The translations under genes and the position numbers were made by a program. 64,000 nt of DNA from Zygnema cylindricum (lineage: Eukaryota; Streptophyta; Zygnematophyceae; Zygnematales; Zygnemataceae): contig JBBHKE010001790.1 in the NCBI GenBank assembly GCA_037447655.1, positions 114,612-178,611 of the forward strand, written 5' to 3'. Shown here in pieces: positions 1-12,028 of this stretch. The first letter of the stretch is position 1. Every line of letters starts with the position of its first letter. Under the pieces are notes generated by a model that was not told the DNA's origin, did not search any database, and saw only the letters and a program-made list of their open reading frames with translations.

Positions 1-2420
1 TATGGGCCCACACCCCATCTATCATATGTTAGGTTAAGTCGATGTAGGTTTTTGTCACACGCATTGTAGCGGGTTAACATTGTCCTTGCTGGTTGTATTG
101 CAGTAATGGTGTCTGTGTACCCATGAGATCGGCCTTATCATAGTGTTGGTATGTGCCGAGTTTAATCTTGCATCGCCCCAAGGGTTAACTTAGTGATAGT
201 GCCGAAATGTCTACCCTCAATGAAAATGATTAATTATGAGAAATGATATTTTATTTTTGGAAAATACATATTCGTTTGATGGAGAGATGTGGAAGGTGGA
301 GATTCGACGTTTGGGGGAGAGAGATCCGGAAGGTGGAGTTGTGACATGTGGTGGAGAGATCCAAATTTTGTGGATCGATGATTGTTGAAAATTGGATTTG
401 TAATGTAGATTTTGAGTTGTTGGAAATTTTTGCGAAATGTGACATTATTAGAATTTTTTGGAAAATACTATTTTGTATATGAATTTTTATTGGAAATTTT
501 GGGATTTGATAGTTTATGAAAAGAAGAAAAAAAAAATTATTATTGAAATCTAGATTTGTTATAATGAGGTAGGAATTATTTGAGCGAGGATATATTATTA
601 GTGTGACCTTTTGGCTTTAATTTTTAGTTGATTTGTGATATAATTTTGGGAATGTAAATCCGGATTTAGATATTGGAAGGAATTATTTTGTTGTAATCGG
701 AAAATGAAAAATATATATATTATGTATTATGAAATTTGGATGGTATATGGAGACAGCGGAAGCGTTGGTGGAACAAGTGGGAAACTTTTATCGGAGGCAT
801 TTTGGTAGATTCAGATGGAGGAGACAGCAGGAGGTGACAGTGGTGACAGCTGATGACATAGTTTTATGGAGTGTGACAGCTGATGACGTGGCATAATGGA
901 TGCACAAAACTAAATTTTCGGGGGAGTGTTGTTTTTGAAGATTTAGTTTCGTGCGTATGTGAAATTTGATGCGCACGCGACGTTTCGTGCGTATATATTT
1001 ACGTTATATACTGTGGAGGTTCGAAAGGATTTGTGGATTGGGGGAGTAAGTGTACGATCAAAATTAAAGTTACGTGTGAGTGGCGCGAACAAACATTTGA
1101 AAATGTACGGCGGATCGCGAAGCGATCCGATATGAAATATGAATTTAAGGTGACGAAAAAGTACAAATTAAGTGACGCGAAGAAGCGTACGAAAAATACG
1201 GAATACGAAATGGAAATGGACGGCGGATCGCTTCGCGATTCGATTTGAAATATTCGAAGAATTTGAAAAGTACGCCGGCCATATGAAACATAATGCGACA
1301 GACCGCATTTATTAAATGTGACGCCGCCGGTACGGAGCGTCGTATTTGACACGCGACATTTATGACGAAGTACGTGATTTCGGTACGGACAAGATTTGTA
1401 TGGTACGGATTGTTTGACAAGTGATTCGTGGTACACGTGGAAGGCGGATGGCGTCAGCCGATTTTTTAAGGGACCACATTGTTTTTATGACACATTATCT
1501 AGTGGACCGTACATATGCGATGTCGGTTCACTACGTGGACTTATCGACAAGTGACTAAGCAAGTTGTCACTTATGACGCGGATTTTTGGATGCGTCGGTG
1601 TAAATATTTGAAGCATCAATGTTTTGTCTTATTTGAATTAATGATTTAGTGTTGATTAAAATAGTTATATTTTACGTGATTAAAGAGGATATCGACACTT
1701 TAATTTATGTGTCGTATTTGCAGACAAGTGTACGCTTACGATTGCTTGACTTTCAGGTGTACGCTTACGATTAGTTTTATTTAATGACAGTTATGTAATT
1801 TACGTTGGTTATTTTGACACTTAGTGATTTGTTAACAGCTCACAAGTGTATATATAGGTTTGAGCTTCATTAGAACTTTGATCAATGCTGGTTAGTAAAG
1901 TGGGGACCAAAGATGTAGTGTTTTAGGGTTGTCGATTAGGTCATGCACTTTGAATGATATAATGAGTAATATGTTTATTGATATACTTTTCTTTATTAAA
2001 TGTTTATGTGAGATTGCACTCTTTTGTTATTATTTATTTATGTTATTTTATATATGTTTGATATGCATTGTTTATGCATTTGTCCTAGGGTTTGTTTATG
2101 TCGATTATTCCATCAAACCTTAGATGTTGTCATAGGGTTTATTTATGTTGATTATTCCATGAAACCCTAAATGTTGTTGTATGTCAAATGGAGGATGCAT
2201 TTCAAATGATTGTTCGTCGACCTATTTTTGCTTAGTTTTTGCATGATAGTTTGGGTGGCTTCTGCGGTCTATTTTAGACCAAAGAACAACATCTACTACA
2301 CTTTTTTATTTGTTCTAAGACACTATGAAGCTGTTTTTTTTATGGTTTCGTTTTCGTTTCCTATTCAACGGGGTACAAAAAGGCTTCACTATGGTGGAGA
2401 GAGAGGCTTACCATAAAGGA
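1..2420. other. Non-coding flank, no supported gene
   Basis: I see no gene. Open frames up to 145 codons show no recognisable domain, and the longest (999-1436, minus) only mirrors a repetitive stretch. Short local repeats are present: a 16-base unit occurs twice between about 1729 and 1775, and two near-palindromes lie at 1112-1128 and 1225-1241. A TATA-like stretch is found near 1850. The region could include LTR or transposon flank, but nothing proves it. Confidence 0.5.
2070..2184. repeat. Imperfect tandem duplication, about 53-bp unit
   Basis: Two adjacent copies of a unit containing 'gggtttrtttatg', then 'gattattccatsaaacc', then 'agatgttgt' lie just upstream of the transposase gene. 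It is non-coding with a few mismatches between copies. Confidence 0.6.
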
Positions 2421-2427
2421 AGGGATT

Positions 2428-4204
2428 ATGTCTACAGTATTATTGTTCTCGTCGTCATCCTTTGGGAGAAGATCGGTGACCAGGACGAAGCCGGAAGGAA
2501 TCTCCATGGGTGACCGTCATCCACGAAGAGTTGATAGAGAAGTTCCGCCGCCTTACGAAAGCGGGAATGAAATGTCCACCGGAATTCTTGTGGACATGGC
2601 GAAACACATTGTACTTCACAGGAGGGTTAAGCACGGCATCGAGTGGTTGAATAAAGACGAATCTGAACTTCGACCGATAATAACGAGGAGGTGGGTACAA
2701 AGGGCCCAGGAAAAACACAATATTGTGGTGCGGGTACAAAAAGGGAAATTACAATGTAGCCCCGAGAAAGAAGAGTACATCGAGAAGACCGTGGCTTACC
2801 ATATGGGGGCCTTTAAAAGGGGGTTTAAATCCGGTAAGCTCTACTAACCTTTACAATTATTTGTTTTATGAATGTCGAAGTTTTGGAATTATATTAGGTT
2901 TTTTTTTTACTTGGTTCTATTTTTTAAGGGAATTTGCATGTATTTTGAGGAGTTACGTTTCATTTTCTCTTTTGTATAAAGTGTTGTATTGCAAGCATTT
3001 TTGCCCACTGCTTCTACGGCTTTCTTATTTTCGAGATTATGGCAGACACTAACATGGAGTTTTTTATTACTTTTTGGGTTATACGTCGCGTGTGCAACAT
3101 GAGCGTTGAACGAGGATTTGATGGAGAACATGGATGAGACCCATTTTATTGTAAATTTCGACAAAGGAAAAACATTGGGATTTTGGGGGGACGAAACCGT
3201 CAAATATGCTGACGTTGCCGGCGGTGGGGAGTCAATGACCCTAATGGTGCGTATTACCAGAGGCGTAAACGCAATGATAGCCAACCCCATGATCATCTTC
3301 ACGAATAGGAACCGGAGTTACCTGATCGGTGGGTTACCCAACAAGGTCCCCGGTAAGATTTATCATCGAATTAAAAATTTTCATTTTTTTTTTAGGGTGC
3401 TTTGTTATTATCATTCACTATGAACTCTCTCCCCCTCCCTCTTTATCTATCTCTCCTAATCCCCCACTCGCCACACGCTCTCTCATCCCTCTCTTACTCT
3501 ATCCCTCTCTCTCCCTCTCCCTCTCTCTAACTCATTTATGTACATCACCCCTCTCCTCTATTCTCATTGCCCATTCTTATTATTCTTTTTGGCCATTGCG
3601 TATATTTGCAGGTGTTTGTTACCGGAGTGGCCCGAAAGGGTGGAACGACAAAACGGTGTTCCCTCAGTGGGTTGCGGAGAACAGGTCCTACCAAGGGGAT
3701 CGGGAAGGACGACAAAAAATATTGTTTTTAGATAACTGTGGAGGCCATAACTCGTCGGACGAGTTGGATCAAGCGTTGCGAGCAAAGAACACTATGCTAT
3801 ATTTTTTCCCCCCCAACGCAACGCATCTCGTGCAACCGGCCGACTCATTTGTCATCTCAAAAATCAAGGAGGTTTGGTCCCGGATTTGGGAGAGTTGGAA
3901 AGTGCTCGGGATTGAGCAAGGACTTTGGGCAAAACCTTCGAGTAAAGGATGGTCCGGAAAACTGGTTGGCCCAGGTAAGGCATTCTTCTTAAGATTGGCA
4001 CGAGATTCTATCCGAGAAGTGAACGCCATGAGGGATGCGAATGGGATGACATATGCGAGGAAGGCGATGATCCAATGCGGTTTGTCTTTACGCGACGGGA
4101 AGTGGGAGGAAGACATGCTCACAAGGCAATTACAAGCTATCATCAACAAGCACCGCAATCATTTTGACGGAGAGGAAGTAGAGTCTCCTTGCCCTAGAGC
4201 TTGA
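2428..4204 (+). CDS. Pogo/Tigger-like DDE transposase, three exons
   Basis: Exons 2428-2833, 3104-3352 and 3612-4204 splice at two phase-1 introns (donors gtaagc and gtaaga; acceptors atgag and tgcag) into one open frame of about 415 aa. The acceptor of exon 2 is the less certain one. Catalytic motifs of the DDE_1 (pogo/Tc1-like) nuclease fold are visible: D1 in NMDETHF (about residue 146), D2 in LFLDNCGGH (about 259) and D3 in HLVQPADSF (about 296), a DD36D-type spacing. The N-terminal 135 residues are basic and probably include the DNA-binding region. The family cuts and rejoins transposon ends in the nucleus. There is no internal stop or frameshift, unlike nearly every other mobile ORF here. 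The ATG at 2428 is chosen because it opens the frame, but an upstream exon is possible. Terminal inverted repeats were not found, so it may be recently active, domesticated, or a copy lacking ends. Confidence 0.8.
3425..3532. repeat. CT-rich tract in transposase intron 2
   Basis: This stretch is almost purely pyrimidine (ctctccctctccctctctc style) inside the second intron of the transposase gene, upstream of its 3' splice site. It belongs to the polypurine/polypyrimidine class seen through the window. Confidence 0.8.
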
Positions 4205-5333
4205 GACTTCACACAAAATATCGGAGAGGCAAACAGTCAACAAGATGGCATGTGGAGCGAAGGAGGCACGAGCGGCAACGGCATTTGAGGCATAGGAAAG
4301 AGTAGAATCGGTGGTTGTTTTCTTTTTATTCACAAACATAGTTTCAGTGTGATAGTGTAATGGAAACACATATTTCCGTTGTTGGTTACGGTACGCTAAT
4401 GTAGTGAGTTTGTGAACTTTAGTGGCCCTTCCCCTTATGGGAAACCCGATTTTATATTTGTAACTGTCATTTGTGATAATGTAAGTTCAGTTTTTCTAAT
4501 GCTTACCTGTTTTGTGATATGTCTGTTATGATTTCTAGTGCATTTTTTTATGTTGATGTGTGTATTGATTGGGTTATGAATAATGGGTACCACACATAAA
4601 TAATATATGCTTTGAACACTTTGTTGGTCGCCGGTTTACAAAAAACGGTTAGGCATTGTGTTGGTGGTTGGTAATCCACCGACGAAACTGCCTCAACGTT
4701 GAAAATAAAATTAGTTGCGACTGTCCCTCGTCGCTATTCTACACCACTCAAATGAGACAATGTGGGCTTTCGCGGTGACTGTAGCGACAACCCTGCCTCA
4801 AAGTTGGTTGGTCATCCAGCGACGACGTCACCTGGTCGTTGGTTGACCTCTGTCATATATATTACATGTTTCAGCGACGAAGCTACCGCGTCGCTGTCAT
4901 TGGTATTTCAAAGAGGCGGACAGGCGGACAGGATGATGTCAACGGCAAGCACACATTTTGGAAAAAGAAAAATATAAAAACCAAAACAAGTATTATCACA
5001 CGTTGTGGAATACAGTCGTCAATTAACATAATGACAATTGAACAAGGACAGACCATAAGAAGGATGAGAACAGTTTTAGGCACATAAGATTGGAGGCGAC
5101 AATAGCAGAAAGAAATATGTAATTCATTATATAACGGTGATCCCGTTTTACAAAATAATATTAAAACACAAATGTACTCGAGGCCATTGACCTACACTAT
5201 CACTGTATGCATTGTCTCGGCTTCGATCTATAGCTAGAAAAGCATTATTTAAAAAATCTAAACGTCCCAATGCTACACAACCTATCTATTGTCTAATGGA
5301 CATCCTATCTTAAAAAATATACACACGGAGGAT
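4205..5333. other. Intergenic stretch between DDE gene and LINE
   Basis: No gene is recognised. From about 4640 to 4900 the sequence repeatedly uses GCGAC/GTCGC words, and two related phrases ('ctgcctcaa' followed by a 'ggttggt...ccagcgacga' string) recur about 115 bases apart, which suggests a degenerate internal repeat or MITE remnant. The rest is A-rich. Confidence 0.4.
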
Positions 5334-5420
5334 ATATTAAAATGCACGATGGTAAACCATCTGAGTCCGGGGGTACAAAAGGGGTGGCATGGCCGAAACT
5401 GAAAAACTACCAGCAAGGGG
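5334..5420 (-). repeat. 3' tail sequence of the LINE (copy 1)
   Basis: This lies 3' of the reverse transcriptase ORF. A closely similar 85-base sequence (shared words 'aaaccatc', 'gagtcc', 'ggtggcatggcc', 'aaactgaaaaactac') is present at 57880-57965, and a weaker one at 18535-18580. The natural reading is that it is the 3' untranslated end of the LINE, with other copies being 5'-truncated insertions. Confidence 0.6.
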
Positions 5421-5557
5421 ATAAAATAACAGCACAAAAAAAACGAAAACAAAAAGAAAACAACAACCAGGAAAATAAAAGCACCCAAACTCAAAATGAA
5501 AAGCACGACAATTTACAAAGCCAGAACTACAACTCCGACCCCAACCTAATTTAATAA

Positions 5558-7960
5558 CTACGAAAAGCAACCCCGTAAGTCCCCCCATCCCGGGGGAGCA
5601 CGTTGAGGGAGTTCCGGAACCTGACGACGATCCATAGCCGCAACAGCGGATCGGAGGAGAATAAAAGCTTGCACTCGTTGTAAAGCCACATATAAGCATT
5701 GACGATAAAAAAAAGTAAGGACCAAAGGAGGAGGGCTCCCTGGTCCTCGGTGCTCGAAAGCACATTGAGCGCAAGTACGGAGAAACTCGTCTATTGCAAC
5801 ACCCAAACAACCAAAGATCTCGACCGCCATCGAAATAAAGTCATCCATAGGGTCGCGATGGGCATAATCACGCTCTTTTGCCTTAGTGGCATCACGAGCC
5901 GCCACCCCAACATAACGAGCCGCTTGACCAACAACTGTAGCTGAAGGAGGGTTCACCAAAAAAATATCACCAAAGATGCGACGGGCACCATCAAGCAGAA
6001 CAACATCGATCCGACGCTTTGGAATAATATGAGAAACTTCTCGACGCACAGAAAAACCCCCCTCTGAAGCGATAGTCGCAACAGCATCGGGAATAGTGTC
6101 GTGCGCCTGGATCAAATCTCCCCCATGGGAGCAACAAAGCAAATGGACACCATCGGCCCCCAAGACGCGACCACATGCACAAACAAGAAAGCTAAGTAAA
6201 AGAGGATAGGGGAGGCTAAGGCGAAACCGGAGGGCGGTGGTGAATTGAGCCAGTGAGAATCGGAGAGTGGACAAAATCGGTGTAGCGAAAAGCCAAGACC
6301 CAGAACCAGGTCCGCCACAAGAGAGAAGACGGGCACGCGAAGAATCGGAGGGAAGCGCCTTGAGAAGGTCAGATTTAATGGCGGCGACAACCCGATCAGA
6401 AATCGATTCTTGGACACGCTCAACAGATTTTGTAACAAGGGTGGAGAAAATTGGCACATCCACTAGGGCATGGGGAGGAAGAGAACGTGACGCGTCCAAT
6501 AGAGATCGCTGGAAGGCGAACACACCGTCTGAAACCCGGGGGAAAGCACTAGCTAGAACGAGGGTGTCCCCAGCCAAGAAACGGGAAACAAGAGTGGAGG
6601 CAATAAGACACCAACTTCCCAAATAGGCAGCAAGAGCAACACGAGCAGTGGATAGTAGACCCAACCCCCCAGTAGAGACAGGGAGGGATGCTTGAATGCG
6701 GACCGATAGCCCAGACTCGCGATCAAATGCCCCTCGACCTAATAGAGTGTGGAAGACTTCTATGAGGCGATTGTCAAAAGCCGAGAGAGAGGAGATGAAT
6801 GTCGGAGTGGGAGGGGAAGTACGAGTAAGATAAGATGGGCGGTGGGGAAAACACCTAGTTAACATAGCAAAAGCAACTTGGGAATCGAGAAGGCGAGGAA
6901 GATAGTCCACTTGGGCTAAATCTGTTTGTAAAGCATCATGAAGGAATTGGGTCACGAAAGTATCCGAACCAAGGGGGCAACCAAGCACTCGAATGCCATC
7001 GGAGGTAGAAGGTGTTTGAAAACCAAGAGGTGGAGTAAATGAAAGTGGAATATCTTGAGGAGACCAAATAACACACTTTGACGGCTGGACTAAAAGGTTG
7101 AGTTCGGCTAAACGTTCCTTGAAAAAATCATATGCCAACATGACTTGTTCTCTGGGCCTAATAATATGCGTATCATCTGCGACCGAAGGGAAAAGGCAAG
7201 AAAGGAAGGCGGCTGCGGAGGCACGAAGGGCCCGGTAATGGGCGAGGGCGAACAAAGGTTTGCCGAGAGGGTCGCCTTGGTGGGTGCCAGTAGCAGAGGA
7301 GAGAAGAATGAGATCACCATCGGCCGAGAAGGAAAGGCTACTTGTCAAAGAATAGAAAGCCCTCACAAAGGGGAATAATTGGACAATAGGAGATGAAGCC
7401 ACCATAAGCTCCGAAAAAATCACGTTTCGATCCACCGTATTAAATGCATTAGAAACTTCGACTTGAAGGACCAACCAATCCGGATGTACATCCAACAAAG
7501 CCCGAATCCCGTGGATCACGGCCTCACAACCCCCTCTCGTGGCCACTCCAAACTGATGAGGAGAAAAATGATCATGGAAAGCTGGCTGGAGCTGGAGGCA
7601 TATCGCACGAGCCACCAATCTATATAAAACCTCTCCCACAGCGATGGGGCGAATCCTACCATTAGGTTTGGCGACTGCCACAAGACGCGACGCTGTGAGA
7701 AGATCACAAATCTGAGGGGGAACATCCCGACTAGCAATAAGGGAACATACTCGAAAAAACACATCAAACCCCCGGGCACCCGATTCACGGGGCAAAACGT
7801 CGCGAAACAACTCATACACTGTGCCTGAGGGCCCCCCCGCTGAAAGGTGAGGAGAAGAGCTAAGAGCCTTAATGAAAACCTCTCGATCCAATGTAAAACT
7901 CTCAGAAGGCTCAAAGGCGTGGATAGAAGGGGGTAGAGGGGAAGGGGCAGGGGAGTGGAG
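5558..7960 (-). pseudogene. LINE reverse transcriptase with C-terminal zinc motif and restriction-like endonuclease
   Basis: A 777-codon open frame ends at 5558. It begins at a TTG (7891) with an in-frame stop about 70 bases upstream and no good ATG. Using the 7891 codon as residue 1, I see: an AGGPSG motif (about 18-23); RT motif A as LQVEVSNAF, where the first catalytic Asp is replaced by Glu (145); a GTHQGDPLG motif; motif C VADD (239-240); a GGLGLLS motif (408-414); a CAC...CC..H...H zinc motif (about 571-597); and a nuclease-like RIDVV...GDIFLVNP stretch (628-648). This order resembles single-ORF LINEs with a restriction-like endonuclease (R2-like), which nick DNA and prime reverse transcription there. 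The N-terminal part continues in another frame to about 8259, so a frameshift near 7960 is likely. The ORF is notably GC-rich against its AT-rich surroundings. Confidence 0.75.
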
Positions 7961-8259
7961 AGCTCAAATGACCTCAATAATGGAAGAAGATCCGGGGGCG
8001 GGGGTGAATGGCTGTAGGGCCCGAACTGCTCGAGAAAGCTCGCCAACACGGCCTTAGTGAATTGCTCGACGATAGGAGGCTGGGACATCCGATGGCCTAG
8101 GTGTCCGACGTGGTATGAAAGAGGTGCTAGATACCCGATCCTCATGCTCGGCGTGGAGGGCCTTCTAATCACCACGAAGGAATCAGCGACAACGGGCCAT
8201 AGTTTCCCTAGCACCACTACCCCCTCCACGACCTGGAGAACATAAGAAGAAGGTGCCAA
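7961..8259 (-). pseudogene. N-terminal remnant of the LINE ORF, shifted frame
   Basis: A minus-strand open frame (8259-7516) carries text directly upstream of the RT frame before becoming its shadow. Its plausible coding part includes PIVEQFTKAVLASFLEQFGP. It probably encodes the pre-RT region of the same element, disconnected by a frameshift. No domain is recognised. Confidence 0.4.
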
Positions 8260-8350
8260 GGAGCAATGTCCGCCGGGTTTGAAGAAATGTGGGACAATGG
8301 GAGGTGGAGGGCATCTTGTACTATTGTCCTGACGGCCATAGGAATACAGA

Positions 8351-8673
8351 AAGCTATCCTTAAACGTCCAGCTGGAGACACCAAGAATATTAAACCCGCT
8401 TCGACGACTTTTCGACGGTTTTTTTCATATCAATGACATCTTCACAGTGCCGTACAGTGCTTCCTCGAAAACGAATGTCGAATATTAAACACCCGTGGAG
8501 AGGAAAAAGACAAGCTATCTTTAAACGTCCAGCTGGAGACACCAAGAATATTAAACCCGCTTCGACGACTTTTCGACGGTTTTTTTCATATCCATGACAT
8601 CTTCACAGTGCCGTACAGTGCTTCCTCGAAGACGACTGTCGAATATTAAACACCCCTGGAGAGGAAAAAGACA
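8351..8673. repeat. Two tandem copies of a 161-bp unit
   Basis: The unit starting 'aagctatcyttaaacgtcc' at 8351 recurs at 8512 with only a handful of differences, and both copies end in 'ggagaggaaaaagac'. It sits between the 5' side of the LINE ORF and a polypurine satellite. It could be tandem 5'-UTR monomers of the LINE or an unrelated minisatellite. Confidence 0.85.
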
Positions 8674-8729
8674 ATAAGGCAGAGGGGAGGTAATATCGAC
8701 GGAAAATGAGAAAAACAACAAGGGCGGAG

Positions 8730-9165
8730 AAAAGGAGGAGGGGGGAAGGCAAAGAGCAGATTTTTGGGGGAGTGAGAGGAAAGGGACAGATTTGGGGAAG
8801 AGGGAGAGGGAAAGGAGGGGTAAAGAAAGGATTTATGGGAGAGGGTGAGGGAAAGGGCAGATTTGGGGAAGAGAGAGAGGAAAAGCAGGGGGAAGGGAGG
8901 ATTTTGGGAGAGGGGGAGGGAAAGGGCAGATTTGGGGAAGAGAGAGAGGGAAAGTAGGGGGAAAGGGAGGATTTTTGGGAAAGGGGGAGGGAAAGGGCAG
9001 ATTTGGGAAAGAGGGAGAGGGAAAGAAGGGGGAAAGGGAGGATTTTTTGGAGAGGGGGAGGGAAGGGCTGATTCGGGGAAGAGGGAGAGGGAGAGAAGGG
9101 GGAAAGGAAAGATTTTTGGGAGGGGGGAGGGAATGGGCAGATTTGGGGAAAAGGGAGATAGTAAT
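8730..9165. repeat. G/A-rich minisatellite
   Basis: The tract is nearly all purine. Units of roughly 85-90 bases contain 'gggcagatttggggaag' and 'ggaggattttt' blocks separated by gagaggg runs. The open frames on both strands are low-complexity artefacts. The G-runs give quadruplex and triplex potential. Confidence 0.85.
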
Positions 9166-10160
9166 TGGAAGAGTTTTTGTTTTGTTTATTTTTTTAAAAC
9201 TTAACGTCAATAATTTTATTCGTACCTATGTCGTGGCATCCGTGTCACCACAACGATGACCTTAGTCGCCTTGAAGTTTTGTCCGGTTCGTTAGAAATAA
9301 TCCAAACAAAAAACGACGAAACCCCATTGAAAAGTTGAGAGGGAGGAGAAACATGAAAGAAGAGGTCATAATACCTACTTGCGTCTTGTCCAGAAAATGT
9401 TGAAAATGTGAAAAAAATAAATCGCGTGGCCACCAGCGCACCATGAAGAATAACTGTGTGGATGAGATTCCAAAAAGAAAAATCTATTTTCCGTGGTCTG
9501 TCCGCATTTGCCGTTAGTTTGATATCCTTTATGTTTTTGCATCAGTGTCACGCTTTCAACCATAAATGTGGTGATTTAACCCTAATTTGTTCAGGTTTTA
9601 ACTCTAATTTCTGTCCATTTCCCAAAGTGAACCCATTTTAGAGTGAAAATGAACTCTAATATGTGCAGTTGTTGGGGAAACGACCCCGTTTTAGTGTACA
9701 TGAATCTAAAATAGAGTACAACGGTACCTAAATAGCGTAAATTTTCAGTCAATTTGCTACATGGTTAAGTCTCAATCAGTTCGTTTACGTAACAAAGGCA
9801 ATGTCGCGCATATAAAAAGGTTATCTGTTCACATTACGACAAGAAAAACGTACGTTTCAATGCGTGCGAACGGGCTTTCCTAGACTCGTTTTCACTTTAA
9901 ATCACAGGGCAATTTTTCGTGTGATAGCAAATATTTTATTAAAATATCCGTACTTGTATAATTAAAAAGTACATTTTTAAACGCACCGACACGTTCCGTA
10001 CTCCACACTAATAAAAATATACATAAATTAAAATGGTGTACACTAATTGTTCATCTCGTAATTAGCGTACAGGAAAAATTAGTATCATTTACCCTATTTT
10101 AGGTAAAACCCTCAAAATTTAGGGGCGCCGAATTAGTGTTCAACACGCTAAATACGATCG
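9166..10160. other. AT-rich non-coding stretch
   Basis: No gene is seen. The words 'tagtgtac' and 'tagcgta' recur between 9690 and 10140, and a TATA-like 'catataaaaagg' occurs near 9810 without an associated ORF. Confidence 0.4.
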
Positions 10161-10170
10161 ATGGTGTACC

Positions 10171-10365
10171 ACACCGTGTATCGCTATTAGTGTAGATGTA
10201 TTTTTTGCCACTTAAAACATATTTTCTCCGTACATATTTGTCGGTAAATTATTATCCCCATCCGATTGGCGGTCTCCATTCGAAAATTTGACAGATGTGT
10301 TCGGAAAAAATATGTTTTCATTGGCACAAAAAACATTAACACTAATAGCGATACATGGTATAGTA
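10171..10365. repeat. Long imperfect palindrome (foldback or MITE-like)
   Basis: The left arm (10171-10245) and right arm (about 10288-10365) are reverse complements at roughly 80 percent. The best blocks are 'tatcgctattagtgt' against 'acactaatagcgata' and 'aaaacatattt' against 'aaatatgtttt'. The spacer is about 40 bases and is partly pairable too. This could be a foldback transposon, a MITE, or the template of a long hairpin RNA. No protein is encoded. Confidence 0.75.
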
Positions 10366-10509
10366 GCCAGGGATGCGTCAGGTGTACGCCACCGTCTTCC
10401 CTGCCGTACGGCTGGGTTCGTAAAATTGGACCGGGTGTTTATACAAACGATAAATATTATGCTTTAGACATACATCACCCAACAATTATAAAAATAGGTT
10501 GATGAGAGA

Positions 10510-11760
10510 CCGTACATACATTGACTTTTAATGATGTACGGAAAGCTGCTGGTTTGACCTGGAAGGTACAATAATGTTTGTGAATATTTGACTTTGTGAA
10601 ATAAATGGATCGTGCGACGTGTAAAACAAAATTTATTTGTCGTTGAAAAATTTGAATTATCTGCCAGGAGAATTGAGCTTGTCGTTTGTGGCGTTAATGA
10701 GCGACGGTAAAGTACGGTACAGTGGTGCGCCCATGAGTCAACTGTCAAAATATAATTTTTTTTGTCGTTTTCCAGAAAAATATATTTCTGTACGGAATCG
10801 TGCGTAAAAACTGCAATACATTTGACGTCATCATCAACCTTTGAATGTACCTTTTATTTTGGCGTCTTACTGGGTGTGCCTGTGTAACCGAAACTTTGAA
10901 GTGTTATTTTTTATTTTAGCGAAGATTCTACAACTTACATACCGTACTACTGTACGTCCTTCTGTACTTCGCACTGTTCCAAATAAAGAAAAAAAAAAAT
11001 TGCGAAATGTAGTCGCTACTTTGATCTGTGACAATTGTAGATGTGGGTAAAATCCGTAACGGTTGTAGACGATTACAAATGTTGCGACAATTGGTGACGT
11101 CTTCAAAAATATTGACGGTTATAGACGTTTTCGACACTTAGCCTTGTGACATTGTAGATGTTTCCAATTTTAAAATTTTAGACCGTTTTGTGATATTGTG
11201 ACGTCATGCTTATTAGTGACAACTTCGACGTCATGAATATCATAAATTTCGGACATGGTTTCATTAATTTTTCTTTATTATTTTTTTTATCACTCGACTT
11301 GCCGTCAAACTACGCACAAATTAGTAAAAAAATTATTTTATTTTTAGATCTCTTTCATTTCATATCAACATTGTCGTGTTTCATTCGAGCAAGAGGGAGA
11401 CAAGAACTTCAATGAGAGAGAGAAAGGGAGAGGTGATGACGACGTAAACTTTTGCAATGGACCCATGAACGCAAGTGGAGGTCAAAGACCCTTGCAAAGT
11501 TTTTAAGTACGTGAGCACGGGCAAGGAAAAAACATAAAGTGTATTTTCCTTCGTGAAAAAAAAAATCACATTCTTGTGACACTTGTTAAGGGACATTTAG
11601 CGTCAGTTTATTTTTGTCCTGCCCGTATTTTCTTACGTCAGTCAAGTCTTGTTGACCGTCTTATCCGGACGACTCACTTTTGGTCCTGTCCGTACTTCTA
11701 TACATCGGTCCACTCTTGTGTACCTTTTATTACATACATCGGTCTAGTCTTTTCTTACAT
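10510..11760. other. Non-coding stretch upstream of copia I
   Basis: No gene is recognised. The words 'gacgtc', 'ttgtgac' and 'acggttgtagac' recur between 11030 and 11240. Part of this may be the LTR or leader of the copia element that starts at 12029, but no second LTR was found to confirm it. Confidence 0.4.
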
Positions 11761-11761
11761 A

Positions 11762-11826
11762 CAAGTCCTTTGACCGTCGGTCCAGTCCTTTGACCGTCGG
11801 TCCAGTCCTTTGGGCGACGGTCCAGT
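11762..11826. repeat. Three tandem 20-bp units
   Basis: The unit 'gtcctttgaccgtcggtcca' occurs three times in tandem, the third with changes. It lies about 200 bases upstream of the copia I gag start, where an LTR promoter region would be expected. Confidence 0.85.
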
Positions 11827-12028
11827 CTTCCTTTTTGTCTTGCATACATTTATTATAATCTAGACTATGATCCTTTTTGTTACATCGCACCGTAGAGCGC
11901 TTAGCCTCCATAGTAATTAGTAATTGTATATTTTGTACATAAGTGACTCTTCTCACTTAATGAAATCATCCCAAATACAAATCAATTCCTCTCTCCAATG
12001 TATTGATCTTTCTCTTGTGTACAATTTC

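Noticed and set aside
999-1436. A 145-codon minus-strand frame near the window start
   Set aside because: Its composition follows the repetitive near-palindromic DNA and no domain is recognisable.
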